Part shown: one piece after another, positions 12,101-27,100 of the stretch
Numbering within the stretch: the first letter of the stretch is position 1
Layout: every line of letters begins with the position of its first letter
NCBI RefSeq assembly: GCF_000764305.2
Contig: NW_025932718.1
Span: forward strand, 124,001-188,000
Length of the DNA stretch: 64,000 nt
DNA from: Hyalella azteca
Lineage: Eukaryota > Arthropoda > Malacostraca > Amphipoda > Hyalellidae
Direction: 5' to 3'
Translations under genes and position numbers: made by a program
Notes under the pieces: model-generated
Databases searched by the model: none
Seen by the model: the letters and a program-made list of their open reading frames with translations, nothing else
Told to the model about the DNA's origin: nothing

Positions 12101-15100
12101 CATGTTGCTTCACAAATCAGAGTGCATGCGTATAGCATATGGCATATTGCATACCTATAGCATATAGCATATTTCAAATGGCATATAGCATATACCATAT
12201 AGCATGGTATGAGATGAATGGCCAATTCTACGAATATTGCTTCTTATTATTTCAACACCCTAAAAGAGAGAGCAACACTAGTGTATTTCTTTTGAATATA
12301 ATACAGATCTGGAAGTTTATCTCTCAAATCAGAACTTGGGGCAAATATCTAAACGCAGCTATGCATAAATTAAAAATAAACATAATAAGCAGGAAAACAG
12401 GAGGATATTAAGCAATGTTTATTCGAGTAAACTGAGATATGATCACTGTTAATGGTAGAACAAATAAAATAAATATATTCAAATAAGGAACTTTAAATAA
12501 ATTAATAAACTGCAAAGATAATACTAAACGTTTTCTGTAAAATGAACTAGGAATGAGATTAAGAACCTTCTATTCAAGTGAAAAAAACAGCAGTGAAAGA
12601 AAAAAATAGCCGATAAAACCTTTATTTTGGCGTAGACGGAAGGGAGGGGGTTAGAGACGATGGCAGTGCAGGTGATGGCAGAGCAGTGCAGGGAGCAGAG
12701 GTAGGGCTGTGGCAGAGTCGGCCACTCTGGCAAGCACAAGTCAATGAAGACGATCTCTTCGTCGCACAGCACGATCAGGCACCCCGCAACAGACGTGTCT
12801 AGGGAAAAATAAAACTTAGTTCAATTGATCGGCATGAGTTTAAAAAATTAATCTTTATAAGTGTTGGAATTCAGCCTGAGTTTCCTCGACATTTTTAACA
12901 ATTATCGAATATGAGATACCCTTTTCCAGCCAAACAACCCCGTTCATAGCAAAATGCAGCAAAATTACCGACACAGATCTCAATATGAGATGTGAACGAC
13001 GCACGACAAAATTAATTGGTAGTGACAATAAAAATTGGGTGAAGGAAATACTTTTTAAATTTCAGGATTTGAATAGAGCACGCATCAGTCTTGTTGCTGG
13101 TGCGATCATAATTATACACTTGGGACGCGCACAGCTTGACCACTGAGCTCCCCAGTCATCACCCATCACAGCCTGACCAGTTTGCTCCCCAGTCACCACC
13201 CATCACAGCCTGACCAGTTTGCTCCCCAGTCACCACCCATCACAGCCTGACCAGTTTGCTCCCCAGTCACCACCCATCACCCCCTGACCAGTTTGCTCCC
13301 CAGCCATCACCCATCACCCCCTGACCAGTTTGCTCCCCAGCCATCAGCCCCTGACCAGTTTGCTCCCCACCCATCACCCCCTGACCAGTTTGCTCCCCAG
13401 CCATCACCCCCTGATCAGCTTGCTCCCCACCCATCGCCCCCTGACCAGTTTGCTCCCTAGCCATCACCCCCTGACCAGTTTGCTGCCCAGCCATCACCCC
13501 CTGACCAGTTTGCTGCCCAGCCATCACCCCCTGACCAGTTTGCTGCCCACCCATCACCCCCTGACCAGTCTGCTCGCCCGTCTTGTCGTTGACGCGGTCG
13601 TAGTGGCGGTCGGTGACGCAGAAGTCGACAACGCGGGATGAGAGGCTGAAGGTGACGTGCTGGTCGGTGCTGGAGTCTGCGTGCTGCTCGCCGCTGTAGT
13701 GCATCACAGTCACGGTGTTGCGGTCCCCGTGACTACCACGGGGCATACCGCCCCCCAGCACCAGCAGGTCGCTGCCCTCCGTGCTGCACACAAACATATC
13801 TTACAATATACACATTACTAACTATTTATCTTCAGTGTAGAAACGTTGCCATAAATTATACATACACATTTCTCTGCCAATATATACGTTTTTAATAGGT
13901 ATGTTTTTGATGCCTTCCTCCCCGAAAATAAATTTAATGGACATTAATGCACAAATAAATGAACATGATAAGATTCATAAGTTATTATTGAACCGCTCAT
14001 ATTTTTTTCGCGTGGTATTGATTGGAATTTCGAGTCAGGCCAAGGATATATACTAGCTTCCATAAGACAGCAAGAGTTAATAAGACAGCAAGAGTTAATA
14101 AGACAGTAAGAGTTAATAAGACAGCAAGAGTTAATAAGACAGCAAGAGTTAATAAGAAGCAAGAGTTAATAAGACAGCAAGAGCTAATAAGACAGCAAGA
14201 GTTAATAAGACAGCAAGAGCTAATAAGACAGCAAGAATTAACAAGTAAGCAGGAGCTAATCACTGACCCCATAGCACGGCACCACTCCACTTTAGTGATG
14301 GGCTTGCAGGGGAAGGGTCCGTAGATTGTGTTCGGTCCGTCTAAACTTTCCGGCTGCTTGTTTACTTCAGAATTTCCTGCCGATCAAAGATTTCAATGTT
14401 AGAATTTGCGAAAATTCTACAGTATCCTTGATTCATCATAGTGTAAATAATATCACATCTTCAAAATATTTGAAAAAAAACATGAAAAAAATCAAATCAG
14501 AAGCAATTATATATTACTTGATGAATAAAAATATTAAATTAGATAAGCAATTGTATTAAATTAGATAAGCGATATCACATCTTCAAAATATTTTGCACCA
14601 TTATTGAGCATTTCACGATTTCAAACATTAGAAAAATAAAATCAGAAGCATTTATAGATGTTTTGATGAATAAAGATAGTAAATTAGATAAGGAAACCTT
14701 GAGTTGGCAGGACACAGGGCCAGATGGTGACAGAGCCATCGTTGTGGCTGCATATGAAGCGCGTGCCATCAGGGTGCCAGCTGATGCTCTCCAGCTGCTG
14801 CTGGCTCACGTACGTCTGGTGAATTACATTTCCAGGATTGACATCAATTATGCATCTTCAGATAATAACATCGTGCTTCCAATTGTTGTTAGCATAAAAC
14901 GAGTGAGATTTTTCATGTAACACATAGGTCCACGTACGTCTGGTGGATTTACATTTCCAGGATTGCCATAAACATGCATTTTCAGATTCTGGTGAATTAA
15001 ATTTCCAGGATTGCCGTCAATATGCGTGTTCAGATAAGAACATCGTCCTTCAAATTGTTGTTAGCATAAAACGCGTGGGACTTTTTCATGCAACACAGAG

Positions 15101-18100
15101 GTTTTCGAATAAAAATGTCGTCAAGCATGCTTATTTTTACACTTTTAATCAGATAAAAAAATTAAGAAAAACTTACCCCGAGATATTAACTTATATCAGA
15201 ATTCGGTGACAATCTAAAAAACCATATAGAGCAGACAGTATTGACATTGCAAAGAACCCTATTGCGTATTGCCTCATTAACGATTAAACCATAACAAATG
15301 ATTTCTACGTTTATTTCTACAAGGTAATAAATCTTGAAAGCAACCAGACTGTAAAAAACAGATGCGAAGGAAGATACTGAAGCTATGTTCGTAATGTACA
15401 TTTTTAAAGGGACCTGCACTTCTGTGGGTGATGGGGACTGATGGCATCATAAATAAACAGCAGACGACATCAGACTATGAAGAATATGAAGTAAGACACA
15501 ACAGACATATAATGAAGTCATGTTTACATAGGTGTATATAATGAACAGACATACATCTATAATGAAGCTATGTTCACAATGCATTATCTATAATAAAGCT
15601 ATGTTAACAATGCACAAGATTACAAGGACCTGCAGAGCAGTAAGTGAAGGCATATCCCAGAGCACAGCCAGGCCGCGCTGGTATCCTATAAGGACGCGGT
15701 CAGGCTGGGCAGGATGCTGGCACAGAGACTCCACTGGACCGGGGTTAACTTTGTACACCTCAGGCACGCTGGAGGTAGAAATGTTATTAGGATAATAATA
15801 TTGAAAATAAGAGGGAACTTAGTTGAGGCAGTATAAATATAATAAGGATGAAAATAGTTAATATAACAGGGAACTTAGTTGAGAACACTATACTAATATT
15901 TACCTGGTATGTATTATCTGAAATATTGAACTGTTGTCGGAAGTGAACATTCAATTATTTAATTTGATAATGAAGTACAAGTAAAATGCTCACAAACAAA
16001 AAGTAGACAGAAATCTTAAGAATTTAACAATGAAAGCAGCACAGTCTATCATTAATCAGTAATTAATTAGGAATACAAAAATTAAATCTGCTTTAAAACT
16101 TGAAAGTTAACGGTAGAAGAGTAGAATTCCATTTCCCTAGGCAACGTCCTGGTAGATGATACTACTGAGGTATTTCCTGGTAGATGATGCTACTCACTTC
16201 TGCATGACCACGTCCTGGTAGATGATGCTACTCACTTCTGCATGACCACGTCCTGGTAGATGATGTTGTCAGAGAAGGTGAAGGTCTTAAGGCTGCACAA
16301 GTAGATGTTGCCGCCCTCGGTGCCCACCAGCACATTGTTGCTGCCCACGCCACAGCTGATCACGCTGATCCTCTTCAGTCTGGCCAAATAAGTAATAAGT
16401 TAGCGGATGCACAGATAATGTTGCCAACATCGTCTTCTGGAGGCAGGCTTCACGAGGCTATATAGGTACTATGCAGGTCATTACTTCATGAAGAGATAAT
16501 TCTATTGAAACTTTTGTCTTTTTCAAAAATATTTGTTATCTTGCATATATACATAATACTTGAAAATAATATGAAGGTACTGTGAATATTTTCGTCATTC
16601 ACCTCTGAATAAAAAAATTGATAATTAAATCCGTTGCCTTCTCAATTGCACATGGTTTGAATCTTACTTATAATTATCAATTTATTAAACTAGTTAATTA
16701 TCCTCACTGCCATGAATAATTTGATATGATTTTCTTTAAAAAATACGCACTTTCCTTCCAGTGAAACAGAGTGCAGGAGGCGCAGCTGGCTGGACTGAGG
16801 CCCACCATCTGCTTGTAGCTGCCACAGGTGGAGGCTGTTGTCATCACACAGCGTCACCAGCTGGCCCTGATCCAGCAATCAATAAATGTACATGGATTAA
16901 ATAACTAACAAATAAAACAATATCTTATCAACAGGGAACCACTAAGGGTACAAAAATGAGATGGCAAGCTGTGAACCCAAGCAATGAAACAATAACAAAT
17001 TTCACCAATTTTGTTTGTGGCTCTGAGTATTCTTATTAAAATTACCGCACTGAGATTTTCATGCACTTAAAGAACAGTTTGTAAAATGGATGACAACAGA
17101 GTTTTTATTTAATACTAATATTACCTTGCCAGGTACAAAAGAGATGGCGGTGACGGCATGATCGTGGGAGTCATGTTGACCGTAGAACTCAACCCCCGGT
17201 GCACCGTACCTGTATTGCCTTGGTCAAGGAAATTTAACTGGAAATGTGGTTAGTGCAAGAACAAGTAACGCAATCCAACCTATAGACCAATAGGTTTGAT
17301 TGGTTCCCTATAAACCTATAGGTTCTAGACCTATAGGGAACTTCAAGCAACTGAGTATAGTGTGAAGTAGAGAAATAATCATAGTCAGATACAGATATAA
17401 TAACGCACTTGACCAGGTAAACCTACGGGATATGACGCTAATGTTGTCAAATTGCTACGAGCAGCAGGTGAATTTTTACACTACGTATATGCAATAAATT
17501 AATGATGAATTGATATTTCATCATTTTTATGCAATACTGTAGGTGAATTTGTACGTAGCGCAACAGCCATCATGTGAACTGATACGTTGTGTAACAACAG
17601 GCAAGTGAACTGATACGTTGTGTAACAACAGGCAGGTGAACTGACACGTTGTGTAACAACAGGCAGGTGAACTGATACGTTGTGTAACAACAGGCAGGTG
17701 AACTGACACGTTGTGTAACAACAGGCAGGTGAACTGATACGTTGTGTAACAACAGGCAGGTGAACTGATACGTTGTGTAACAACAGGCAGGCGAATTGAT
17801 GCGTTGTGTAACAACAGGCAGTTAAACTAATACGTTTCGTAACAGAAAGGAGCTGAACTGATACGTTGTGCAACAGCTCGCGGCTAAAGCCTCGGTTCAA
17901 ACAATCAAACAATTCGATATTACACGCAGCGCGGATATGCATGACTGTAAGAATTGCAATGATAAATAGATTAGACGTGATCAGGTTCAACAACCTCGAC
18001 TGTCACGTTCGTCAACTTCTCCAACGTACGTCATTGGCAGAATTAATTAATTATCACAGATCAATTGGATATAAAAAGCACTCAAAAGTGACATCTATAC

Positions 18101-21100
18101 ACGCACCTTCACACTGAACACAATAAGCAAGATGCAATAAACGTGCTCACGCTGTCGCAAGGAACTCAACGACACCGCGTCTAGGGGAACCGGAAAATCA
18201 ACTCAGCCAAATTCAAGGTAAGGTCTGCAGCTGGTGTCCCAAAAAAGCAACGGCTTTTTTTTTTGCTTCTTTTTTCACGCACTCCGGAGAGGGCAAAGAT
18301 CCGCAAAGGATCCAACACGTCACCAGAAGATCGATATCGCGGCCATGCAGACACACGCGGCTGTAGCGCCGCATACGCGTTACCGACTCGCTGCATACGA
18401 CACTTGTGCAGCGCATGGACATTTTATGGTTCAACATACTTTCAAAACTCGCTAAGTGAACGTAAGTACTTACGCTCTATTTTCTTGTCTATGATTGGTG
18501 GATTTTGCTTGGAAAACCGTCAATGATTGGCTGATGAACTTACGTTCACTTAGCGATTTTTGAAAGTATGGCCAGAATACGAAGGTATTACAGCAAGCTG
18601 GGTTAGTCACATTTGGATTACGGCATGAATCAAAAAATTATATCTATTTGGTTTTAGGACTGATACAATCTGATCTAGAAGAATAGACTATTTATTTCTA
18701 CACAGGTAAACTCAAGCAACATAAAGCACATATGAATTAGTTATTTTAATATCATTATCTGGGATACGAGTAAAGAAAAATAGCGAGACAATGTCAAGGG
18801 TGTGAAGTACCGACCAAGTTGGTTAGCACCTAGTGCAATAAAAAAATAACAAAATACTCGACGATAAAAACAACTTGGTGGACCGTGCGGTCGTTGGCGT
18901 CAGAGAGAAGGCAGATGGAGTCACGTAAGGCATACAGACCGCCTCTCCGCCCTGCCTCCACCTCCCCTCATTGTCTGGCATTGATGAGGCAGTTACAGCG
19001 CTCGTACTGCACAACCACTCTCCCATTTACTTTAATGAACTAAAACATTCTTATTTTGCAGCACATTACGTCTTCTTCAGAGGCCAGTTCGTGGAAAATT
19101 AGTCAGATAAAAGCTTCCGAGTTTGGCCCGCTTCCAGTAGGAGAATGACGGCAGAAAGATGTGGCCGCTTGTTCATTCCCCGCGCCACGATGACAATTGT
19201 TCGGACATCACGAGGCGGGCTGCAGGCTAATTAAAAAAAATATAAACCCTTCAAAATCGCCCGCGGCAAACTCCTGAAATTCCGCGAAATCGAGTTAGGA
19301 AGGGTTATAACTAAGAGGGTTGAAGTTTTGTGCTCTGAATATATGCGTTATTTCTACAGTAAGATCCGCATCCACGATTTGACAATTCAAATTCAAAATC
19401 GCTCACAAAGTGGAAGAATGAATTTTGAGATCAAAATTTCATGCGACAATTCCAACAAATTCCAACCGTCTATACATCTTTTTATCATCACCCAAAATAC
19501 TGAGTTTATTTAGAAAAATATACAACTTCTCTTTCTTTTAACCTGCGCGTACAAATCCAAAAAGCGCACAGCGCATCCAGTATGGTGACAGCCAAAGACT
19601 CTGAATTCGTGAACGCGCGGCGCGACCGTCACGACTCACGTAAGTAGTAACGAAAAAAAAAATAAATAAAAAGGAAAGCGTCCATAGCCTCGCACTCGAA
19701 ACGCGCTCGTCCAAACAACTACATCGTCATAGTCGCCATCATCAGGGAGGCTGCCAGTAACGAGCGACATCCTCTCCATTGCTGACCACCGGTCACTTCA
19801 AATGCACGAGGTGCCATGTATAATGGCACAATACCCTGTATGGTATACACTGGGACCTAACACTGTCCGGGGTGCGATACCTACCTTTGTACAGCGATAC
19901 CTACCACTGCCACCGAAGTACCTTGTTCACTGGGACCTAACATTGTCATACCTAACAGACCTGAAGTAATAACTGAAAGCTGCAGTGCATCAATTTTGCG
20001 TTCGCTCACATTATATACGCCACAATTTACGGTTGTCGTAATTACAATGAATTCTATTATTATTGACAGTATAAGTTGGATAGATGAGTGTCAAGTCGGT
20101 CAATAAAATAAACTATTGAAGTAAATACAAGTATCAATAACAGAGCTTTCCTGATAAGAAATAATGAATTATACTCCTGGCTTATAAAGACTCCAAACCA
20201 ACCCCGCATACATTCGCTTGATCTCCTAGAGGGAAAATATCTACGGGTCAACCACAAGCCGTAAATAATTGGTGTAATTTTCCCCCGCAGAACCTAATGA
20301 TTATCCGGAGTGAGGGCTCCAGACCGACGACCCTCGGCACCCGCCCCTCTAAGGTGCCGTAGAAACAAGCAACTTTTCTAGCCGCGACTCGGCTGGAAAA
20401 AAGTTTCTACGCGAACTTTTTTTTCAGCCGCGACTCTAAGTCGATTACAAGCGACTTGAAGCACGAGCTGCGCTGGCCCATTGACTTAAATTACAAATAA
20501 CGACCAAGGAAACTTATTGTGATCGCTGTTCTTGATAATGAACCGCATCCGATACTTGCCGCCACGCCACGGATTGCGGGAATTTTCAGACTTCATGATT
20601 GATTAAAATTGATGTATTTGTTTTCTAAAATTTTGTTAAATGCAACAATTGACTACTGAGCGTAGCATCGTTAGCCACGTGTCATTATTAGCTTGTCCGG
20701 TGATTACAGGAATTATAAAGACTAATTACACCCGCAGCCAACAACGAGACAATGAGCGATGGCGACAGCCGCGCATAACGTAACACATTATAAGCTTCTA
20801 GTATTGATACTGCGGCAGAGTAGAGAGCGATAACATGATTAGTCATTTCTCTGTAACCAGTCACGGGCCACTCACATCAATGATAAATAACAGTTGTACT
20901 TATTTAATGTCATTGTTAATGTTTTCATTCGTATTGAATCAAAATGATACAAAATTAAAGGTAGTAGGAACGAAGAAACTTTAATTTTTAAAGATAAATA
21001 TAAAATTGTTCTAACGACAACGTAACATTCTACACCTTTCTTCCACAAAATGCAGTGCGTACAAATATGTTCATGCAATTTAGTCAGGACTATGTCATAA

Positions 21101-24100
21101 TCATTAACTAAATTTGGTTCTCATGCGAGGAAATCTTGCCAAAAGTCACCAAAGAATATTTCAGAACAAAAGAGTCCTGAACGTAACAGCAATGAAAATT
21201 AAAGCATGGGCATGAAACTATCAACAGGAAATGACAGAGAAAATAAAGGCATATAGCGAAGCCCGCAACGGACAACTGCAGAGGCATCACATGCTCGACA
21301 TGACACACACGGTGATCGCATCACATCGCACGGGTGATCGCATCACATTGCACGGGTGCGTGAGGCGATATCAACTGATAATAAGTATGTGAATAGAATG
21401 GAGAGGAGAGATAAGAAGGACGAGACCAAACGCGTTGGTTGAATAATGGAAAAATAAGATGAGAAACAGGTACGCAAAAGGCGCAACACAGTAACTTATT
21501 TTGGTTCGGGCAAAACAAACATTTGGTAAATAAATATAGAACAATCTACTCATGACTCAAAAAAATGTGGGTACCATTTCTAAGACTGAGAAAATTCCAT
21601 CAATTGATTTCAAACAAATAAAACTCCATTGAAATACTGAGGCTTTATCATTAAATGTAATGCTGGAAAAAAAACTTTGAAAAGAATCTTGTGTGGCAAC
21701 GTTAAGCTAAATTCGAGGCTCTAAAGTATAGGTATTGTAGATTTAAACGACAAAAGTTAGGCTAGTCAAGCAATAGAAGAATATGAGATAAATAGGATTG
21801 ATTATCTAGTGATATAGATGGTTTATGCAGCGCAAGGTTATGCCGTCGGCCAATGGGGCAACAATGCCACAGAGCTCGCCACAGTGGCTCAATATAGTGG
21901 GTCTTTGAGGTGCCACTTGAGCGCCGCTCGCACGACACGGCTTCATGGACGACAGCAGAAAATTCTCATACAGGAGGGGAGGGTTGTAATGTAACCAAAG
22001 AACGGAGTTGCAATGTAGAGAAGAAATGGAATTTCTTGCTAAAATGGAATTATTTCAATTATTTATTTATTATTCAGAAATGGAATTTATTGTCGAGAAA
22101 CAATTTCCACTTTACTTACGTCAATCAAAAGCAAACTAAGACAGAGAATTCGAAGCCTGAGGATCGGTGAATAATTAGGTTCTGTTCACAAAATTTAATT
22201 GAAGAAAAGAACGAAACTGGATTAAATCGTGAAAATTTACGAAGTTTAGAATTGCAGAAGGAGACGTGCTCGAGAAGCATTTTATGTCGAGGTGCTGACC
22301 ACCAATCAGAATCAATCAAGAACCATTCAAGCCCAATAACGGCATTACAACGACGCAACCAGCGACCACAGTTGGGTCAGACATTCTACCTTCTTACCCG
22401 CACGTCTGGCTGCTTAGCAAGAACTTGAACACGAATATGGTCTCAACGCCTTTTCAAGAGGAATTTATCTGCAATTTGCTTAATTATTTAGGTCATGAGC
22501 TTTTAAACAATGCAGCAGAAACAATTGATACTAAAGAAATCTTGGGGAAGTGAAAATTAGTGCATATCCTTATGGTAACATAGACGCCGAGAGACAGTCT
22601 ATTAGTATAACTGTCAGTTTTGGTCAAATTACTGTTGAATGCATCAGGCATGCCCTTATATTATGGTTCACAGCTCAGCATTTCCTTATATTAAAATATT
22701 TGTGGCAGATCTTTAAGTAACTGTAAGGCAGAACGCAACGAGGAAAATACTGAGTGAATTACAATGGGTATACCTACTACACAATGAGTGAAGTGAGTCA
22801 TTATAACGTGCAGAACTTTTACTTGAAGTAAAAAGAAATAAGAAATCCAAGTGTACACGCATAGAATGAATATACAAGCAAGTAAAACACTAAATAAAAA
22901 GTCAAGAGCACTTGAGATATCAGCTTAAGAAGACATGCCATGCCATGCCTGAATGATTCAACACTTCCACAAGAAATCTTCTCTTCGTCATAGTGAGTAA
23001 ATAGCTTAAATGAAAGTCAGCAAGTTAGTCCCAACTGAGAATACAAGAGTTTATAACATGAAAATATAAATATACTATAGTAGTATATGGATCACAATTT
23101 GTACAGAGTAAAGGATACACAGTAACAGCAGCAGTTCGTGTAGCCACCGCAAGGAGCTTCAACTCGGGGTCGTAAGCCAGGGCCGAGGGCTTGTTGGGGA
23201 AGCCATGCTGGCAGGCCTGGAGGATGAGATAGAACATGTAAAGCACAACATAAACCATCAAATTATCATGTACTTGTCTAGCAGTCAATTCTCAAGCAAA
23301 AATACACAAAGATGTTCATAATTAGGACAAAATAGTCAGAGTCATGATTCTAAAAGCAAAATTATGAAAAAATAGTACTGTAAAATGGGGTTACTTTGAC
23401 CGGCGGGGTAACTTTGACCACTTTTTCCTTTTTTTTTAACAAAAACCCCCAAAACTCAAAAACGATTTGACATAGAAAAATTTTGTCAATGGCCATCAAA
23501 GGCCTAATACTGAGGCTACATAACACAATAGAAAGATTTAAAAAGTTTGCATATCTAATAGGTTAAAAAATTAAAAATGTGACCCATGAAAAAGAGAAAA
23601 AAATGGCATCATTTTGAAAAATAAGTGGTCAAAGTTACCCCATTTTACGGTATTGTACAGAATGTTTAAAGCATGATTTAAAAACAAAATTGGTTGTTGA
23701 TCTGAGTCATGGTAAATGAACAAACCATTGTTAAAAATATTCATATTAAACATTAATACTTGATATTGGTTAGGATTGATTTGAACAGGCAGCATCTTGT
23801 ATGCTTTTGAAATATTGATTTAGTACAATAAATCTTTCTTTAGTCCTGACCCAAAAATAACAAAAATGTCTTCAGATATTTCTTTGATTCAACATTCTCT
23901 CTAGAAAATCAAAACAAACATATTGGTAAAAAAGCCTCAATCAAGAGCAATATTCATTTCATAGAAAAATGAATTTCGTTACAAAACTAAGATTTCATTA
24001 TACAATTACTATGTAAATAATTAGCTAGGAAAAAATTACTGTTATTTCTTTGAAATAATTATTAATGAGGTTCTCACTTTGATTTTTTCCTGGAACAACT

Positions 24101-27100
24101 ATGTTTGGTATATTCATTAAATTGATAGAAAATTCATAGCTGATAGTACATTAATTTAAGCAGAATTGTTGAACAGCACTCAATTTTCATACATTTTCCA
24201 ACCAGAAAAGAAATTATCCCATCAATGGCCTATTACACTACATTTCCATTTTATCATCAAAACAAGTCCCTGCAAGAAATGTATTTACTTATAGGTAATT
24301 GGCCTAATAATGCTTTGTATATAATATTTAGCTTTAATGAATTTCTCATTGCATAGTATTGTATTGAAGCATTGAAACCAGCATTAATAGGGGGCAAATG
24401 ATTAATATTTTTTCTTAAGGGGACCGGCTACCCTAAAATTTTAAATTTTGGCGTTTTCCGGTTTTTGTGCTCATCTTAAAGCTGACATTCTGAGCTTTCC
24501 AACGATACTACTGCGATTCATGTACGGCAATATTGACGCACACGGCCGGGCTTTAATGGGGGGCACGGTTTTTGTGCGCATCTGAAAGCTGGAATTCTGC
24601 TCTTTCCAATGGCACCACTGCCATCGCTGTACGTCAATATTTACGTTAATGACGTCTCTTTAAAGGGAAGCGGGTGGGAGAGTTCTTTAACTAATTAGAT
24701 ATAAAGTAATTAGCTGCTGAAATCTTTGAAAATAGTTTCTACGTGAGTTGTGCTGCAGTTACATGCTTAGTCTCATCTTAAAGCTGACATTCTGAGCTTT
24801 CCAACGATACTACTGCGATTCATGTACGGCAATATTGACGCACACGGCCGGGCTTTAATGGGGGGCGGGGGGTGGAGTTCCTTCAGTAAATAGACCTAAG
24901 AAAATTAGAGCGGCAAGACTACATATATTGATGTATCTGGCATCTGAGCTCAGTCACCCTCGTAACTTTGTACGGAGAGGTGTGCTACAAGTTGCTGCTA
25001 GCACTCTTGAGTGGATTAAGCTACAGAAGCCTGTAGTTTGGTATCCATGCTACATTGAGTGTCTATTTCGGGGCGCGCGGGACTTTGTTGCGCCGTCCTG
25101 AAAAGTTCAACTTATTGTCACGGTATTGTATTGTCCTCCTACAGTTTTCAAGCTACAGCAATGAGACATACACCATTCGATTTGTAAGGACCATACCTAA
25201 AAATTTGATGATCATTTTTTGAATTTCTGTCTGGTTCATTTTTTATATGGGGGAGAAGGGGGGGAGGGGGGAAAATGAGAAAATTGGGATAAAACACGCT
25301 TAAAAAAAACTAAGGGGAAAATGAGAAAAATTATCATCAAATTTTTAGGTATGGTCCTTACGAACCGAATGTTACGTGTCTCGATGTTGTAGGATGATAT
25401 TTGTAGGAGGACAATGATTTTCTAAAGTACCCCTTTTTAGCCGTTTTCTATGAATTTCATGTTTTCTATGAATTTTTTCAAAAAATTCATAGAAGCAAAA
25501 TGTTCTTATTTTTACATTTTGCGTATGTATGTGAAGTTTCATGATGATCGGATAATAACTGTAGAAGTTTTCCGGAGGGTAGCCGGTCCCCTTAAGCAAA
25601 CTACACTAGTTCTTGACAGAGCTTTGGTTAAGTAAAGTTGTTTGTACTTCTGCTCTGAGAATGGCAGAAAAGAATTGCCACCAGAACATCAAAAGATGTT
25701 CTTTTGCAGACTTATTTGCATTTCCCCTGCTTGCCACATCATAATTTTGACATTCATAATTGTCTTCTGAAACACATAGGCTTCATTCTTTTTCAGAAAT
25801 CCAATGTTGACATAAAACAAAACAAAAAAATCTCAATTGCCACAGTGTTGAACAGTTTTGCCTTTTGTTTTTTCTAATTTAAAAAAGATTTAGGTAGTAC
25901 CAGACTAAAGCCCAAATTTAATTTATCATCATCAGCCATTGGATCTTATTAGCCATGGTAATGACTGAAAATTTTATCACAGAACAAGAAGTGTAAATTA
26001 AATTAGACCAACATAGTAAGCCCTCATAGTATTATAAGCTGGTATTACGTTATGTTGAAATCAAATAATCAAATGCATCTTCAGAAAACAAATTTAAAAA
26101 GCAGTTCTGCAGTAAAGCAGTTGTTCTGATCCAAACTACAGCAATATAGCAGTGTGCTCTTTTAACCCAAAACAAAACACCATTTGAGTTAAGAAATTTT
26201 GATACAAAATAGTGATTGAATCAGTGGGATAATGTGTAAATGGCACCAATTTTGAAAACTCAAGATAATATCAACAGTTATTTTTGGCAGGACTCTAGCA
26301 AAACAACAAAGTGTCAAGGTAAATTACATTCATTAATGGTGTATAGATGGTAGCTACATTTTGCTGTTGAGAGTAATTTTTTTAAACCAATTTTCCATTG
26401 CATTTTTTTGGTAGTCATTCCAACAGCTTATTCCTTAATGTGAAAACAATTTTATTTATAGGTTTCATTATGTATCATAATTCTTATCAATTTAGTTTCC
26501 TCAAGCATTTGGTTATTTGCATGACCAAGGCTGGTATCATCATGGATCCTGGAAGTATCTGTCCCCATTTCTTAATATTATATATGTATTAAACTGGTTC
26601 ACAGGAATGGAAGTTTTGTTAAAACTTAAATCCATTTGTTGAATACCACTATGGATGTTTTAAGACCTCCTTGAAACACATTAAGAGCATTGTAAGCAGT
26701 AATAACTGTCAAGACTTGACCTGAACTTCAACATCAACACTGGCAGATGCATTACGGTATGTTAGTTATACCATTGATGTTGTGGTGTAACTAATATTCA
26801 CCACAATGTGACAAAGTAAGGAATTGCAATTAGAAGGTTAGTTAACTGTTATTAATATTTCAATTGAATATAAAAACAAGCTTATTGAAAGTATCAAATT
26901 TTTTATAAATTTTATTCAATTCAGATCAGAGCAATTTTTTTCATTGGCTTTTCTCAACCAAGACAAAGCAAAATTCTTAATTTATTGGCAATTTGGCAAC
27001 ATAATTCCAACAATTATTTTAATGCATTTTGGAGGTTTCTGGAAAGGCTGACAAAAGACTTGTCAAAGACTTGCCTCTTTCTTGAAATTTAGTACGCTGC

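Larger units (their letters stand above)
17210..23118 (-). other. lgl intron 2
   Basis: A 5.9-kb intron holding the 31-bp minisatellite and a palindromic MITE (18437-18568). GC-rich, CpG-containing patches near 18200-18420 and 19560-19800 could be alternative promoters, but no exon was recognised there. Nothing else was seen. Confidence 0.7.

Noticed and set aside
13137..13566. CRISPR-like regular direct repeats (also 4914-6034, 17527-17875, 35869-36077)
   Set aside because: The repeats are contiguous with no unique spacers, lie in introns of animal genes, and have no cas genes nearby. They are minisatellites.
17499..17993. 164-codon minus-strand open frame with repeated [15 protein letters not shown]
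   Set aside because: It is entirely a by-product of the 31-bp array, since 31 is not a multiple of three and all frames cycle. No splice or homology support.
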